DNA of 64,000 nt from an uncultured bacterium (GCA_949299335.1 CASGAD010000031.1:1-64000); one strand, 5' to 3'. Shown: positions 29,647 to 38,762, counted from the stretch's first letter. A program made the numbers and translations. The notes: generated by a model from the sequence alone, not told the origin.

Positions 29647-30472
29647 GAAACAAGCCAAATATTTAATTGCTTTAGACCTTGATGGTACACTTTTAAATGA
29701 TGAAAAAACCATTTCACCACTAAATCAAAAAATTCTTACATACTTAGAAAACCAAGGAAACAAAGTAGTTTTATGTAGTGGGCGTGCTTTACGAAGCGTT
29801 TCTTATTATTATGACATTTTAAATTTAAAACATTCTCCAGTCATAACTTACAATGGACATTTAGTAAAAGATTTACATGATATAAATTTTCCAGAAATTT
29901 CCTATTCTTTAAACCAAAATACAGTAAAGTTAATTTATAAGGAACTATTCGAAAAGAAATTAATTACTTCAGCTATGAGCGAAAGCTTATCTACCATTTA
30001 TTGCGATGACACAGAAGACAATTTTCTTTTTGCCTTTTATGACACTAAAAACATGGTGGTAAAACCAGGACTATTGCATGAAACAATCGATGAAAATGTT
30101 TTTACTTGTGTCTTTAAATATGAAACCGGTCACGGGCACGAAGAAAAAATAAAATGCGTAGTAGAAAAATTTCCAGATGTTAAAGTTCGTTTTTGGTTTG
30201 GAGGTAACTATTGCGAGCTTTACATTGAAGATGTTTCTAAAGCTAGAGCTATAAAACATGTCGCTAAATATTACGGTATCCCGGAAGACAACATTTATGC
30301 CTTTGGAGATTCTGATAACGACAGAGAAATGTTAAGAGAACTTAAAAATTCTTATTTAATGAAAAACGGAAACCCAACTTTAATACCTGATGCAAAGCAT
30401 ATAACTACTTACACAAATAATGACGATGGAGTTGGTGTCGAGCTTATAAAGATTTTCAAATTAAAAATTTAA
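29639..30472 (+). CDS. Cof-type HAD phosphatase
   Basis: Haloacid-dehalogenase superfamily phosphatase of the Cof/YbiV class, 277 residues. Motif I is LDLDGTLLND, motif II falls in CSGRA, and motif III/IV is FGDSDNDREM. The large cap domain sits between motifs II and III, as in Cof proteins, which dephosphorylate sugar phosphates, flavins or PLP. The substrate cannot be predicted. It overlaps trpS by eight bases in another frame, so the two are likely co-transcribed. Confidence 0.88.
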   Translation: MSRKQAKYLIALDLDGTLLNDEKTISPLNQKILTYLENQGNKVVLCSGRALRSVSYYYDILNLKHSPVITYNGHLVKDLHDINFPEISYSLNQNTVKLIYKELFEKKLITSAMSESLSTIYCDDTEDNFLFAFYDTKNMVVKPGLLHETIDENVFTCVFKYETGHGHEEKIKCVVEKFPDVKVRFWFGGNYCELYIEDVSKARAIKHVAKYYGIPEDNIYAFGDSDNDREMLRELKNSYLMKNGNPTLIPDAKHITTYTNNDDGVGVELIKIFKLKI

Positions 30473-30527
30473 AAAGTACGTCCTAATTGCTGCTCTTACT
30501 AGTACAACAAGTCGAAACGTACTTTTT
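30471..30527. terminator. terminator between Cof phosphatase and pepF
   Basis: Perfect 11-base arms AAAAAGTACGT / ACGTACTTTTT separated by an unusually long 35-base loop, with T-runs on both strands. It serves the two converging genes. Confidence 0.72.
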
Positions 30528-30547
30528 TTCTATTTTATTTAATTGTT

Positions 30548-32242
30548 TTAAAAATTTTTATCATCAAAAGAATTAAGAACCTTCACTTGAGGCTTAATAA
30601 CTTTTTTTACATTTCCATCAACGAATGGATTTCTTAATTTAGCTTTTTCTAATAAAGTTAAGAAAGGATATTTTCCACCCATTTTAAGCAATTTTATATA
30701 TTTTTTCCAGGCTCTTGCATGGTTTTTATCCATAATACACTTAAATTCCAAAGCAATTACTTGTGCTAAAGTATAGTCAATATAATAGAAAGGGGTGCAG
30801 AAAATATGAGATTGTTTAACCCGATACTTTCCATTTTTTAAATAATCAAAGCCCTCATAATTAAGCCATGGTCTATATTTTTTCTCGAGTTCGGACCATT
30901 TTTTGCACCTCTCTTCATGAGTTGCATTTGGATTTTCATAAACATAATGTTGGAATTCATCCACTTCCACACCATAAGGTAAAAATGAAATTGCGCTATC
31001 TAAATGTGAAAATTTATACTTCTCTGCTTGATCTTTAAAGAAAAGATTCATCCAAGGCCATGCAAAGAATTCCATAGACATAGAATCAATTTCACAAGCT
31101 TCTAAAGTAGGCATTCTATATTCTGGTACCATGACATTGGCACATAAGTATCCTTGGAAAGCGTGACCAACTTCATGAGTTAATGTATCAACATCATTAC
31201 TTGTTCCATTACTATTTGCAAATATAAATGGTGACTTATACTTAGGAATAAAGGTCATATAGCCTCCGCCTCTTTTCCCGGCCTTAGCGTCTAAATCCAT
31301 CAAGTGATTATCAACCATAAAGTCAAAAAATTTACCAGATGTTTCACTCATTTCATGATACATTTTACTAGCGCACGAAACCAAATATTCTGTGTCTCCA
31401 CATGGCTTTGCATTTCCACTTAAATAGTCTAAATTATAATCTAAAAATAATGGCTTTTTGATTCCTAATCTTTCTGCTTGTCTTTTTCTTAATTTTTTAA
31501 CTACAGGGACAACTGTTTCATAAATTTGATCTCTATAGCCTTTAACCATCTCGCTATTATAATCTAATCTTTCAAGTCTTAAATAACCTAGTTCCGTATA
31601 ACTTTTAAATCCTAATTTATGAGCGATTTCTGTCCTTGTTTTAACAAGTTCATCATATATTTCTCCAAATCTTTTATCGTTTTCTTCTAAGAATCCATAA
31701 AATAATTTGGCTGCTTCAATTCTTGTATTTCTATCAGAATCACTTAAAAACTTACCTAATTGACTAAGATTTCTTTTTTCACCTTTATACTCAATTTGAG
31801 CACTAGCCATAAGTTTTTCATATTCAGTTACAAGTTTATTTTCCTTTTGCAAATCTGGGATAATACTTTCATTAAAAGTTTTGAAACTTGCTTCAATTTT
31901 ATCAAAATAAAATTTACCGAATTTTTCTTCTAATTCAGGTTTAAATTTAGAGGCTACTAATGCTTTTTTAAAGTTTTGTGTATATCCATTGATTATTGGA
32001 AAAATTTCATCGCATACTTCCATAGCTTTTTCATAAACTTCATCTTGTGTATTTATTGAATTCCTAATAGAAATAATTGTAATCTCACTTTCCAATTCAT
32101 CAGAAACTTTAAAAAAGTCTTTAACGACTTTAATAGCCTCTTCTTTAGTTGACGCATTGTTAATTCTTTCTACAAGTTTTTTAAATGTTTTTTCTGCCTT
32201 TTTTAAATTTGGCACAATTAATGGCATTTCTTCAAATTTCAT
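30548..32242 (-). CDS. pepF: M3-family oligoendopeptidase (PepF-like)
   Basis: Zinc metallopeptidase that cleaves short peptides in the cytoplasm; 564 residues. The zinc site is HEVGH in DTLTHEVGHAFQG, about residue 356, with the third ligand Glu in the following helix (PTLEACEIDSMSMEF). The long helical N-terminal half and length match M3B oligoendopeptidase F. GAGG lies ten bases before the ATG. It is downstream of the LemA-like gene with an 11-base gap, so they form an operon. Confidence 0.92.
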   Translation of the reverse strand: MKFEEMPLIVPNLKKAEKTFKKLVERINNASTKEEAIKVVKDFFKVSDELESEITIISIRNSINTQDEVYEKAMEVCDEIFPIINGYTQNFKKALVASKFKPELEEKFGKFYFDKIEASFKTFNESIIPDLQKENKLVTEYEKLMASAQIEYKGEKRNLSQLGKFLSDSDRNTRIEAAKLFYGFLEENDKRFGEIYDELVKTRTEIAHKLGFKSYTELGYLRLERLDYNSEMVKGYRDQIYETVVPVVKKLRKRQAERLGIKKPLFLDYNLDYLSGNAKPCGDTEYLVSCASKMYHEMSETSGKFFDFMVDNHLMDLDAKAGKRGGGYMTFIPKYKSPFIFANSNGTSNDVDTLTHEVGHAFQGYLCANVMVPEYRMPTLEACEIDSMSMEFFAWPWMNLFFKDQAEKYKFSHLDSAISFLPYGVEVDEFQHYVYENPNATHEERCKKWSELEKKYRPWLNYEGFDYLKNGKYRVKQSHIFCTPFYYIDYTLAQVIALEFKCIMDKNHARAWKKYIKLLKMGGKYPFLTLLEKAKLRNPFVDGNVKKVIKPQVKVLNSFDDKNF

Positions 32243-32253
32243 CGATTACATCC

Positions 32254-32811
32254 TCACTTTATCGTATTAATATTTTTAATAAATAACAAATTTTTAATCC
32301 ATCTTGTTGAAAATAAATTTCTCCAATAGTTATATCCGATTACGTTGGTATTATATAACTGTATAGCTTGTAAATATTTGTTATTTAATTCACTAATAGT
32401 TAAAAATAAATCCCTTACAAAAGACTCTTTATCTTCAATAGCGTATGTAACATATGCTTTTTGAACATAACTAAGCATTTTTTCAAGAAAATTATAAAAG
32501 TCTTCAAATTCTTCTACTTTAAGTTCGGTGAATTTTTTATACTCTTCGTTATTTAAATATCTAACTATTGGTGTGTCGTTTGCCAATTTATCTCGATATA
32601 ATGCAGATAATTTTAACAAACAATCATTTTTTTGGTATAAAATTAAATTAATTGATTGTTTCCCTTTTTTTAATTTACGTTTAAAGACATGCATAAAAGT
32701 AAATGATAGAACCACTACCATTACATACACTAGTAAGCATAATACTACCAAGACAATAATCGCAATTAAAATCGCGGTATAATCAACACTTATTAACTTT
32801 TCCAAAAACAT
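32254..32811 (-). CDS. LemA-like membrane protein
   Basis: Probable LemA-family protein, 185 residues. One N-terminal transmembrane helix spans about 14-40. A helical soluble domain follows, and near the end is the LemA-like pattern of repeated Tyr-Asn (LYNTNVIGYNYWRNLF) before a short hydrophobic run. The family is widespread and its function is poorly understood. Divergence from typical LemA is considerable. AAGGTG lies 13 bases before the ATG. It shares an operon with the peptidase. Confidence 0.6.
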   Translation of the reverse strand: MFLEKLISVDYTAILIAIIVLVVLCLLVYVMVVVLSFTFMHVFKRKLKKGKQSINLILYQKNDCLLKLSALYRDKLANDTPIVRYLNNEEYKKFTELKVEEFEDFYNFLEKMLSYVQKAYVTYAIEDKESFVRDLFLTISELNNKYLQAIQLYNTNVIGYNYWRNLFSTRWIKNLLFIKNINTIK

Positions 32812-32832
32812 ATTGTTAAAATATCACCTTTT

Positions 32833-32861
32833 TTGACTAAAATCCATTATTTTGATAGAGT
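32833..32861 (+). promoter_or_regulatory. promoter of the HAD-ispD-S1-pgi operon
   Basis: TTGACT, a 17-base spacer, TAGAGT, then a GGAG before the ATG at 32883. A conventional leadered promoter. Confidence 0.6.
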
Positions 32862-32882
32862 TTACATAGGAGATTAGATGAA

Positions 32883-33716
32883 ATGAATAAACCAATTATT
32901 GCTTTAATGTACGATTTTGATAGGACTTTAGCACTCTCAGATATGCAAAATTTTTCATTCATTCCTAAACTAGGCTACACTCCAGAAGAATTTTGGGGAC
33001 TTACTGAAGAATTTTGTAAAAAATATGACATGGACAAAATATTAGGTTACTTGTACATGATGATAAAACTCTCTAAAGTAAAAAATATAAAATTAACAAA
33101 AGAGTTCTTATATGAATGTGGTAAAAATATTAAATTCTACGATGGAGTCACAACCTGGTTTAATAGAATAAACGAATATGCAAAAAGTAAAGGTATAATT
33201 TGTGAACACTATTTAATCACTAGCGGTAATAAAGAAATAGTTGAAGGCTGTCCTATATATAAAGAATTTAAACAAGTTTTTGGATGCGAATACTTGTTTG
33301 ACGAATCTGGAGAAGCTTTCTGGCCACGTTCTATGATTAATTACACTTTAAAAACTCAATATATTTTTAGAGTTTCGAAAAACGCTATTGATTCTAACGA
33401 TGATAGAAAAGTAAACGAAAAAACACCTCAAAGACGTATCATTTATCAAAATATGATTTATCTCGGTGACGGAATGACTGATGTTCCTTGTATGGTTTTA
33501 GTTAAGCAAAACGGAGGAACAAGTATAGCTGTTTATCCAAAAGGAAAGAGCCAACAAGTTGCCCACTTATTTGAGGATGGCAGAGTAAATTATATTTGTA
33601 AAGCAGACTATAGCGCAGGCTCTGAATTGGAAAAAGTTGTTAAATTGATTATTGACGGCATTTCTGTTAGAGAAACTCTTGAGGAAAAAAGAGAAAGAAC
33701 AGAAAAAATATTATGA
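32883..33716 (+). CDS. HAD-superfamily phosphatase, unassigned
   Basis: HAD-fold hydrolase, 277 residues. Motif I is YDFDRTLALSD (nucleophile Asp11, acid/base Asp13), motif II falls in LITSGNKE and motif IV is YLGDGMTDVPCM. It resembles the phosphoserine-phosphatase-like branch with a helical cap between motifs I and II. I do not know a substrate. It heads an operon: its end overlaps the start of ispD by four bases. GGAG is ten bases before the ATG. Confidence 0.8.
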   Translation: MNKPIIALMYDFDRTLALSDMQNFSFIPKLGYTPEEFWGLTEEFCKKYDMDKILGYLYMMIKLSKVKNIKLTKEFLYECGKNIKFYDGVTTWFNRINEYAKSKGIICEHYLITSGNKEIVEGCPIYKEFKQVFGCEYLFDESGEAFWPRSMINYTLKTQYIFRVSKNAIDSNDDRKVNEKTPQRRIIYQNMIYLGDGMTDVPCMVLVKQNGGTSIAVYPKGKSQQVAHLFEDGRVNYICKADYSAGSELEKVVKLIIDGISVRETLEEKRERTEKIL

Positions 33717-34408
33717 TTTATGCTCTTCTAATGATGGCTGGCTCATCATCACGAATGGGCCTTGATATTCCTAAGCAATACATCGAAATCAATGGAAAAT
33801 ATTTATTTGAGTATCCATTAGAAACTTTTGATAACAATAAATCAATTGACCGTATTGTTTTAATTATCAATGAAGACTATAAAGAAAAAGTAAAATCCAT
33901 TATAAATTCTAGAAATTATAGACATGAAATTGAAATTATAATTGGTGGATCAACTCGCCAAGAAAGTGTTTTTAATGGCCTTAAATATTTATACGAAGAC
34001 GAAAAATCATCAGAAAAGGATTATGTCTTAATTCACGACGCTTGTAGAACCTTATTAACTGATAAATTAATTAATGAAATCATAAATAATCTTCAAGAAA
34101 ATGTTTCAGTTGTCCCTGCACTTGGTTCTTCTGATTCCATTTGTCTTAGTGATGAAGGAAATTATATTGAAAAGTCATTAGATCGCTCTAATTATTATCT
34201 ACTACAAACTCCTCAAGCTTTTAATCTTTACTTTATTTTTAAAGCGCATAAAAACGCTATTAAAGATAACATAAACAATTTTACAGACGACACTTCACTT
34301 GCTATAATATGCGGTGGTAAAGTTAAAATTATCAAGGGTGACAAATTTAACTTTAAAGTTACAACTTTTGAAGATTTGTTTATAATCAAAAAAATAATTG
34401 GAAATTAG
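33713..34408 (+). CDS. ispD: 2-C-methyl-D-erythritol 4-phosphate cytidylyltransferase
   Basis: MEP-pathway enzyme that attaches CMP to methylerythritol phosphate; 231 residues. The nucleotidyltransferase signature is MMAGSSSRMGLDIPKQY, with conserved GGSTRQESVFNGL and HDACRTL segments and the C-terminal FKVTTFEDL. IspF lies at 40.7 kb in this window, so the pathway is probably complete. It overlaps the HAD gene by four bases and is followed after one base by the S1-domain gene. Confidence 0.95.
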   Translation: MIYALLMMAGSSSRMGLDIPKQYIEINGKYLFEYPLETFDNNKSIDRIVLIINEDYKEKVKSIINSRNYRHEIEIIIGGSTRQESVFNGLKYLYEDEKSSEKDYVLIHDACRTLLTDKLINEIINNLQENVSVVPALGSSDSICLSDEGNYIEKSLDRSNYYLLQTPQAFNLYFIFKAHKNAIKDNINNFTDDTSLAIICGGKVKIIKGDKFNFKVTTFEDLFIIKKIIGN

Positions 34409-34409
34409 T

Positions 34410-34799
34410 ATGTATCAATCAATAAGTTATAAGGAAAACGACATTACAAAGGGGATAGTAACCAGTATTAAAAAATATGGTGCTTTTTTATCTTTTGAAG
34501 GCGGATACATCGGCTTATTGCATATTAGCGAAATTTCTACAAACTTCGTTAATAACATTGGTACATTTTTCAAAGTTGGAGATGTAATTACTGTCTTAAT
34601 TAAGTCTATTGATAAAAATACAAAATTCCTTAAATTATCCATTAAAGATTTACCAGATGATTTGAACGAATTTAAAGAGATTTTGCCATCAAAAAAAGTA
34701 ACTACATACATTAAGGATATTGATTTTTCTAAACTAGAAAAAATCTTACCTAAAATGATACAAGACGAGCTTGAGAGGGAGAAACACTATGAAGTTTGA
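34410..34799 (+). CDS. S1-domain RNA-binding protein
   Basis: 129-residue protein with one S1 (OB-fold) domain at about 8-75, containing GIVTSIKKYGAFLSF, GLLHISEIS and VGDVITVLI. Similar small S1 proteins (YabR, GSP13/YugI) bind RNA or the ribosome in Bacillus. The C-terminal 50 residues look helical and are not recognised. I start at the ATG one base after the ispD stop rather than the upstream in-frame TTG. The gene ends with TGA inside the start of pgi, evidence that TGA is a stop here. Confidence 0.82.
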   Translation: MYQSISYKENDITKGIVTSIKKYGAFLSFEGGYIGLLHISEISTNFVNNIGTFFKVGDVITVLIKSIDKNTKFLKLSIKDLPDDLNEFKEILPSKKVTTYIKDIDFSKLEKILPKMIQDELEREKHYEV

Positions 34800-36078
34800 T
34801 TTGAGGTTTGATTATGTTAAGAAAGACAAATTATTTGATCCTGAAAGTTATCGAGAACTAGTCAAAAAATACGACAAAATGTTAATCGATGGCACAGGAC
34901 CAGGTCATGAATTTCTTGGTTGGATGCATTATGCTTCTGAAATAACAGATGATTTTATCGATGCAATCAACGCAAAAGCCCAATATTTTCGTGAAAATTA
35001 CGACACATTTGTTGTTTGTGGAATTGGCGGAAGCTATTTAGGATCAAGAGCTGTTATTGAAGCTATTAATGGTATTTATAGCAATGATAAAATGAAGATT
35101 CTTTATTTAGGTCACACACTTGATAGCAACTACACTGCACAAGTTATTGATTATCTTAAAGATAAGAATTTCTGCGTTTGTGTCATTTCTAAGTCCGGAA
35201 CAACAACTGAAACAAGTATCGCTTTTAGAATTTTAAAGGAGATGCTTGAGAAAAAACTAGGCAAAGAAAAAACTAGAGATGCAATAGTTGCTGTTACTGA
35301 CAAAGAAAAAGGTGCTTTAAGAACTCTTGCTAACCAAGAAGGTTACACCACATTCGAATTACCTGGAAATATCGGTGGAAGATATTCAGTAATTTCCGCT
35401 GTTGGCTTATTCCCAATCGCAGTTGCAGGAATTAATATTAGAGAATTTATAAAAGGTTTCATTGAAGGTGAAAAAATGTTTGGTAGTGATAATCTTGATG
35501 AAAACCCTGCTTATCAATATGCTTGTCAAAAAAATACACTATACAAGATGGGCTATAAAGTCGAATTTGCTGTAACTTATGAACCACGCTTAGCTATGTT
35601 AAACGAATGGGCTAAACAGTTATTTGATGAATCTAACGGTAAAGAAGATAAAGGATTGTTAATTATGAGTTCTGTCTTCACTACTGATCTTCATTCTATT
35701 GGTCAATTTATACAAGAAGGAAGCAAGATTTTATTTGAAACAGTCCTTACATTTAAAAATCCTAACGAAGACATTGTCATACCTTATGATGAAGAAAATT
35801 TAGATGGTTTAAATTATATAGCCGGTAAGAAACTTTCTTATGTATGTGAGAAAGCTCATGAAGGAACTACTATTGCACATGCTTTCAATGGTAATGTACC
35901 AAACATTTCCCTTCAAATTGATAAATTAACACCTGAATCTTTAGGCGCATATATGTACTTCTCAATGAAAGCTTGCGCTATGGGTGGATATTTATTAGGA
36001 ATAAATCCATTTAACCAACCAGGCGTTGAAGTATATAAACGCAATATGTTCCACCTTTTAGGTAAAAAAGGTTATTAA
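34789..36078 (+). CDS. pgi: glucose-6-phosphate isomerase
   Basis: Glycolytic enzyme interconverting glucose 6-phosphate and fructose 6-phosphate; 429 residues, the short Firmicutes form. Substrate-binding motifs are GIGGSYLGSRA and VISKSGTTTETS; the SNGKEDKG segment is the conserved loop after the catalytic helix. GAGGGAG lies seven bases before the ATG at 34789. It is the last gene of the HAD-ispD-S1-pgi string and overlaps the S1 gene by 11 bases. Confidence 0.97.
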   Translation: MKFDLRFDYVKKDKLFDPESYRELVKKYDKMLIDGTGPGHEFLGWMHYASEITDDFIDAINAKAQYFRENYDTFVVCGIGGSYLGSRAVIEAINGIYSNDKMKILYLGHTLDSNYTAQVIDYLKDKNFCVCVISKSGTTTETSIAFRILKEMLEKKLGKEKTRDAIVAVTDKEKGALRTLANQEGYTTFELPGNIGGRYSVISAVGLFPIAVAGINIREFIKGFIEGEKMFGSDNLDENPAYQYACQKNTLYKMGYKVEFAVTYEPRLAMLNEWAKQLFDESNGKEDKGLLIMSSVFTTDLHSIGQFIQEGSKILFETVLTFKNPNEDIVIPYDEENLDGLNYIAGKKLSYVCEKAHEGTTIAHAFNGNVPNISLQIDKLTPESLGAYMYFSMKACAMGGYLLGINPFNQPGVEVYKRNMFHLLGKKGY

Positions 36079-36130
36079 AATTATCTGCTAATTTTTGGAA
36101 AATCCTCTACACGAAATTGTTAAAAAAATA

Positions 36131-36160
36131 TTGACAATGTTCGCCCTACTTTGATATATT
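36131..36160 (+). promoter_or_regulatory. tRNA cluster promoter
   Basis: TTGACA, an 18-base spacer and TATATT (or 17 bases and ATATAT), about 33 bases before tRNA-Val. The region around the expected start is followed by GC-rich GCACGCGTAGG. Confidence 0.8.
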
Positions 36161-36192
36161 ATTAAAGCACGCGTAGGTCGTGTAGATAGGAT

Positions 36193-36268
36193 GGATGTTT
36201 AGCTCAGTTGGGAGAGCATCGCCTTTACACGGCGGAGGTCAGAGGTTCGAGCCCTCTAACATCCACCA
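36193..36268 (+). tRNA. tRNA-Val(UAC)
   Basis: 76 bases; acceptor GGATGTT/AACATCC, anticodon loop TTTACAC giving UAC, T-loop GGTTCGAGCC, and an encoded CCA end. First of five tRNA genes in one array. Confidence 0.97.
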
Positions 36269-36281
36269 GTGTGTTAGCCTT

Positions 36282-36365
36282 GGGAGGGTAGCGAAGTGGC
36301 TAAACGCGGTTGACTGTAAATCAATTCCTTCGGGTTCGGCAGTTCGAATCTGCCCCCTCCCACCA
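36282..36365 (+). tRNA. tRNA-Tyr(GUA)
   Basis: 84 bases with the long variable arm expected for bacterial tRNA-Tyr (TTCCTTCGGGTTC). Acceptor GGGAGGG/CCCTCCC, anticodon loop CTGTAAA giving GUA, encoded CCA. Confidence 0.97.
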
Positions 36366-36373
36366 CAAAAGCT

Positions 36374-36449
36374 TGGGGTGTAGCCAAGAGGTAAGGCAAC
36401 AGACTTTGACTCTGTCATTTCGCTGGTTCGAGTCCAGCCACCCCAGCCA
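36374..36449 (+). tRNA. tRNA-Gln(UUG)
   Basis: Acceptor TGGGGTG/CACCCCA, anticodon loop CTTTGAC giving UUG, T-arm CTGGTTCGAGTCCAG, encoded GCCA end. Confidence 0.97.
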
Positions 36450-36455
36450 ATACTT

Positions 36456-36531
36456 GACTCATTAGCTCAGTCGGTAGAGCACTTGACTTTTAATCAAGGG
36501 GTCTGGAGTTCGAATCTCCAATGAGTCACCA
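36456..36531 (+). tRNA. tRNA-Lys(UUU)
   Basis: 76 bases; acceptor GACTCAT/ATGAGTC, anticodon loop CTTTTAA giving UUU, T-loop GTTCGAATC, encoded CCA. Confidence 0.97.
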
Positions 36532-36542
36532 ACCAAAATGAT

Positions 36543-36629
36543 GCCCAGGTGGCGGAATAGGTAGACGCGCAGGACTTAAAATCCTGTGGTAGCAATACCG
36601 TACCGGTTCGATTCCGGTCCCGGGCACCA
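36543..36629 (+). tRNA. tRNA-Leu(UAA)
   Basis: 87 bases with a long variable arm. Anticodon loop CTTAAAA gives UAA. Acceptor GCCCAGG/CCCGGGC has one A5-C68 mismatch; the T-arm ACCGG/CCGGT is perfect and CCA is encoded. Confidence 0.96.
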
Positions 36630-36640
36630 TCTCAAAAAAT

Positions 36641-36672
36641 ATGAGGTCTCTTAAAAGGGTCTTTTTTTTACC
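36641..36672 (+). terminator. weak terminator after the tRNA array
   Basis: A short CTCTT/AAGGG stem followed by eight T. The stem is weak, but the T-run and the position after the last tRNA support termination. Confidence 0.45.
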
Positions 36673-36715
36673 ATAAAAGTTGAAATTACTATAGGAATGC
36701 ATTTAAACTAATACC

Positions 36716-36991
36716 ATGGAAAACGAAGAAACGATTAAATTAATTATTAAAACATTAGATAAAATAAGACCATTTTTGCAAAGAGATGGCGGAGACGTCA
36801 CTTTTGATAGTTATGAAGATGGTATCGTTTATGTTAATGTTTCTGGAGCCTGTGAAGGTTGTGCATTAATTAATGAAGATATTGAAAGTGGTGTTGAAGT
36901 TATATTAATGGAAGAGGTGCCTGGAGTAATTGCTGTAAGATTAGCAAGCGAAAAAGAACTCGTTAAAGAGGCATTAAAAAAAGCAAATTAA
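36716..36991 (+). CDS. NifU C-terminal-domain Fe-S scaffold-like protein
   Basis: 91-residue protein with a single Nfu domain: IRPFLQRDGGDVTF near the start and the cluster-binding CxxC in GACEGCAL. The residues after CxxC (INEDIE) differ from the usual PSSTMTL, so it may be a diverged Nfu. Such proteins carry or assemble Fe-S clusters; Fe-S clients in this window include the serine dehydratase. No other SUF genes are adjacent. The ATG has no clear Shine-Dalgarno. Confidence 0.85.
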   Translation: MENEETIKLIIKTLDKIRPFLQRDGGDVTFDSYEDGIVYVNVSGACEGCALINEDIESGVEVILMEEVPGVIAVRLASEKELVKEALKKAN

Positions 36992-37021
36992 AAAGATTGG
37001 ATGCAAATTCCAATCTTTTTT
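36990..37021. terminator. bidirectional terminator between nfu-like and cysQ-like genes
   Basis: Perfect stem AAAAAGATTGGA / TCCAATCTTTTT with a seven-base loop. It serves the two converging genes. Confidence 0.9.
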
Positions 37022-37800
37022 TATAATAAAATATTTTCTTTATTATTTATAACTATATATCCACCTCTATTATATACATCTTCTCGATTATATCTTATTG
37101 GTGTACCATCAAGTTTTAAAACATAACCACCCGCTTCTTCTACTATAATTTGGAAAGCACAAGTATCCCATTCCTTTGTTCCGTCAGATAATCTATATGT
37201 TAGTTCAGCAGTTCCTTCGGCAATATCACAAGCTTTAATACTTGAGCCTCTTTTTGAAACATGTGTTATCTTATCTTTGTGTTTTTCAATCAAATCAATT
37301 TCAACTTGTGAAAGGTGAAATACACTTGTCAAACAAGTCAAATCGCTTGTTTTGTTTGAAACATGAATTCTAGTAATGTTTCCATTTTTATCGATTTTAT
37401 AAGCACCATTTCCTTTTACTGCATAATAAATTTCATTTTTTGCTGGTATTCCAACAACGCCCATTACAGCTTCATGCTTATAGCTTAATCCAACATTACA
37501 AGTAAATTCATCATCTTTATGAACAAAGTCTTTTGTGCCATCGAGCGGATCAACTATAAAGACATAATCATTATCTAATCTTGATTTATCATCTTCGCTC
37601 TCTTCTGTTAAAAAAGCATATTTAGGAAATAATTTTGACAAATATTCTCTTATCATTTTATCAGTGGTTTTATCTGCTTCTGTAACAGGGCTATTATCAG
37701 ACTTAATTTCAGTGTGGAAGCCATGGGTATAATAATTCATTATATTCTTCATCGCTTCTTTGACAATACATAAAGTTGCTTCCAATTCTCTTTCAAACAT
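37021..37800 (-). CDS. CysQ/inositol-monophosphatase family phosphatase
   Basis: Magnesium-dependent, lithium-sensitive-type phosphatase, 259 residues. Motif 1 is DPLDGTKDF and motif 2 EWDTCAF, with EESEDD supplying the metal-binding Glu. This set fits 3'(2'),5'-bisphosphate nucleotidases (CysQ) that remove pAp, or inositol monophosphatases; I favour CysQ. I start at ATG 37800 (AAGGA ten bases upstream), because the longer in-frame start would lie inside the fba terminator. Confidence 0.87.
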   Translation of the reverse strand: MFERELEATLCIVKEAMKNIMNYYTHGFHTEIKSDNSPVTEADKTTDKMIREYLSKLFPKYAFLTEESEDDKSRLDNDYVFIVDPLDGTKDFVHKDDEFTCNVGLSYKHEAVMGVVGIPAKNEIYYAVKGNGAYKIDKNGNITRIHVSNKTSDLTCLTSVFHLSQVEIDLIEKHKDKITHVSKRGSSIKACDIAEGTAELTYRLSDGTKEWDTCAFQIIVEEAGGYVLKLDGTPIRYNREDVYNRGGYIVINNKENILL

Positions 37801-37817
37801 AAAAGAATTCCTTTCTA

Positions 37818-37848
37818 AAAAATAAGTCGCCTTTATGAGGCGACTTAT
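37818..37848 (-). terminator. fba intrinsic terminator
   Basis: ATAAGTCGCC / GGCGACTTAT stem, seven-base loop, T-run on the minus strand, eleven bases after the fba stop. Confidence 0.88.
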
Positions 37849-37859
37849 CACTTATTTAA

Positions 37860-38735
37860 TTATTCAGCTTTTCCGTAACTACCGAATTCTTTAAGTAATT
37901 CAGTAACTTTAGCTTCGATTGCATCGCATCCTGGTTTTAATACTTTACGAGGATCAAATCCTTTATTCTTTTTATCAAGATCTTTTCCTGCTTCGAAATA
38001 AGCTCTCTCACCTTCTGCAAATACAAGTTGTAATTCTGTATTAATATTGACTTTAGATACACCAAGTTTAATTGCTTGTCTTACCATATCATATGGAATT
38101 CCTGTACCACCATGTAAGACTAATGGTTTACCATTTGTAGCTTCTTGAATTTTCTTTAAGACTTCAAAATCAAGACCCTTCCAATCAGCTGGATAAATTC
38201 CGTGAATATTGCCAATACCTGCAGCTAAAAAATCAACACCTAAGTTAGCAATGATTCTACATTCTTCTGGATCTGCCTTTTCACCAGCACTTGTAACACC
38301 ATCTTCACTTCCGCCAATTCCACCGACTTCACATTCAACTGAAACACCTTTTGCATGAGCTAAATCAATAATTTCTTTTGATTTTGCGAGGTTTTCTTCG
38401 AAATCATAGTGTGAGCCATCAAACATAACTGATGTATATCCGGCTTCAATACAAGCCTTTGCTCCATCATATGTGCCATGGTCTAAATGTAATGCTACTG
38501 GGACAGTAATTTTTAAATAGTCATGAATATTTTTGACCATATTAGCAACTGTCTTATATCCACACATATATTTATTAGCGCCTTCGCTAACTTCTAAAAT
38601 AACAGGTGCTTTTGCTTTTTCACAAGCGATTAAAATTGATTTTGTCCATTCTAAATTATTGATATTGAATGCACAAATTGCGTAATGACCTTCATGAGCT
38701 TTTTTGATCATTTCTGTTGCACTAACTAATGCCAT
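37860..38735 (-). CDS. fba: class II fructose-bisphosphate aldolase
   Basis: Zinc-dependent glycolytic aldolase splitting fructose 1,6-bisphosphate; 291 residues. HLDHGTYDG holds the first zinc-binding His with the catalytic Asp, ECEVGGIGG and VLHGGTGI are further ligands and phosphate loops, and NINTELQL is the conserved C-terminal strand. GGAG precedes the ATG. It lies 27 bases after rpoE; rpoE and fbaA are also near neighbours in Bacillus. Confidence 0.97.
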   Translation of the reverse strand: MALVSATEMIKKAHEGHYAICAFNINNLEWTKSILIACEKAKAPVILEVSEGANKYMCGYKTVANMVKNIHDYLKITVPVALHLDHGTYDGAKACIEAGYTSVMFDGSHYDFEENLAKSKEIIDLAHAKGVSVECEVGGIGGSEDGVTSAGEKADPEECRIIANLGVDFLAAGIGNIHGIYPADWKGLDFEVLKKIQEATNGKPLVLHGGTGIPYDMVRQAIKLGVSKVNINTELQLVFAEGERAYFEAGKDLDKKNKGFDPRKVLKPGCDAIEAKVTELLKEFGSYGKAE

Positions 38736-38762
38736 ATTTGTTACTCCTTTTAAATTATATTA

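Noticed and set aside
34789-34799. TGA read as tryptophan, as in mycoplasmas
   Set aside because: TGA ends the S1-domain, YfcE-like, CPBP and first fused ABC genes at positions where the protein is complete, so the standard code applies.
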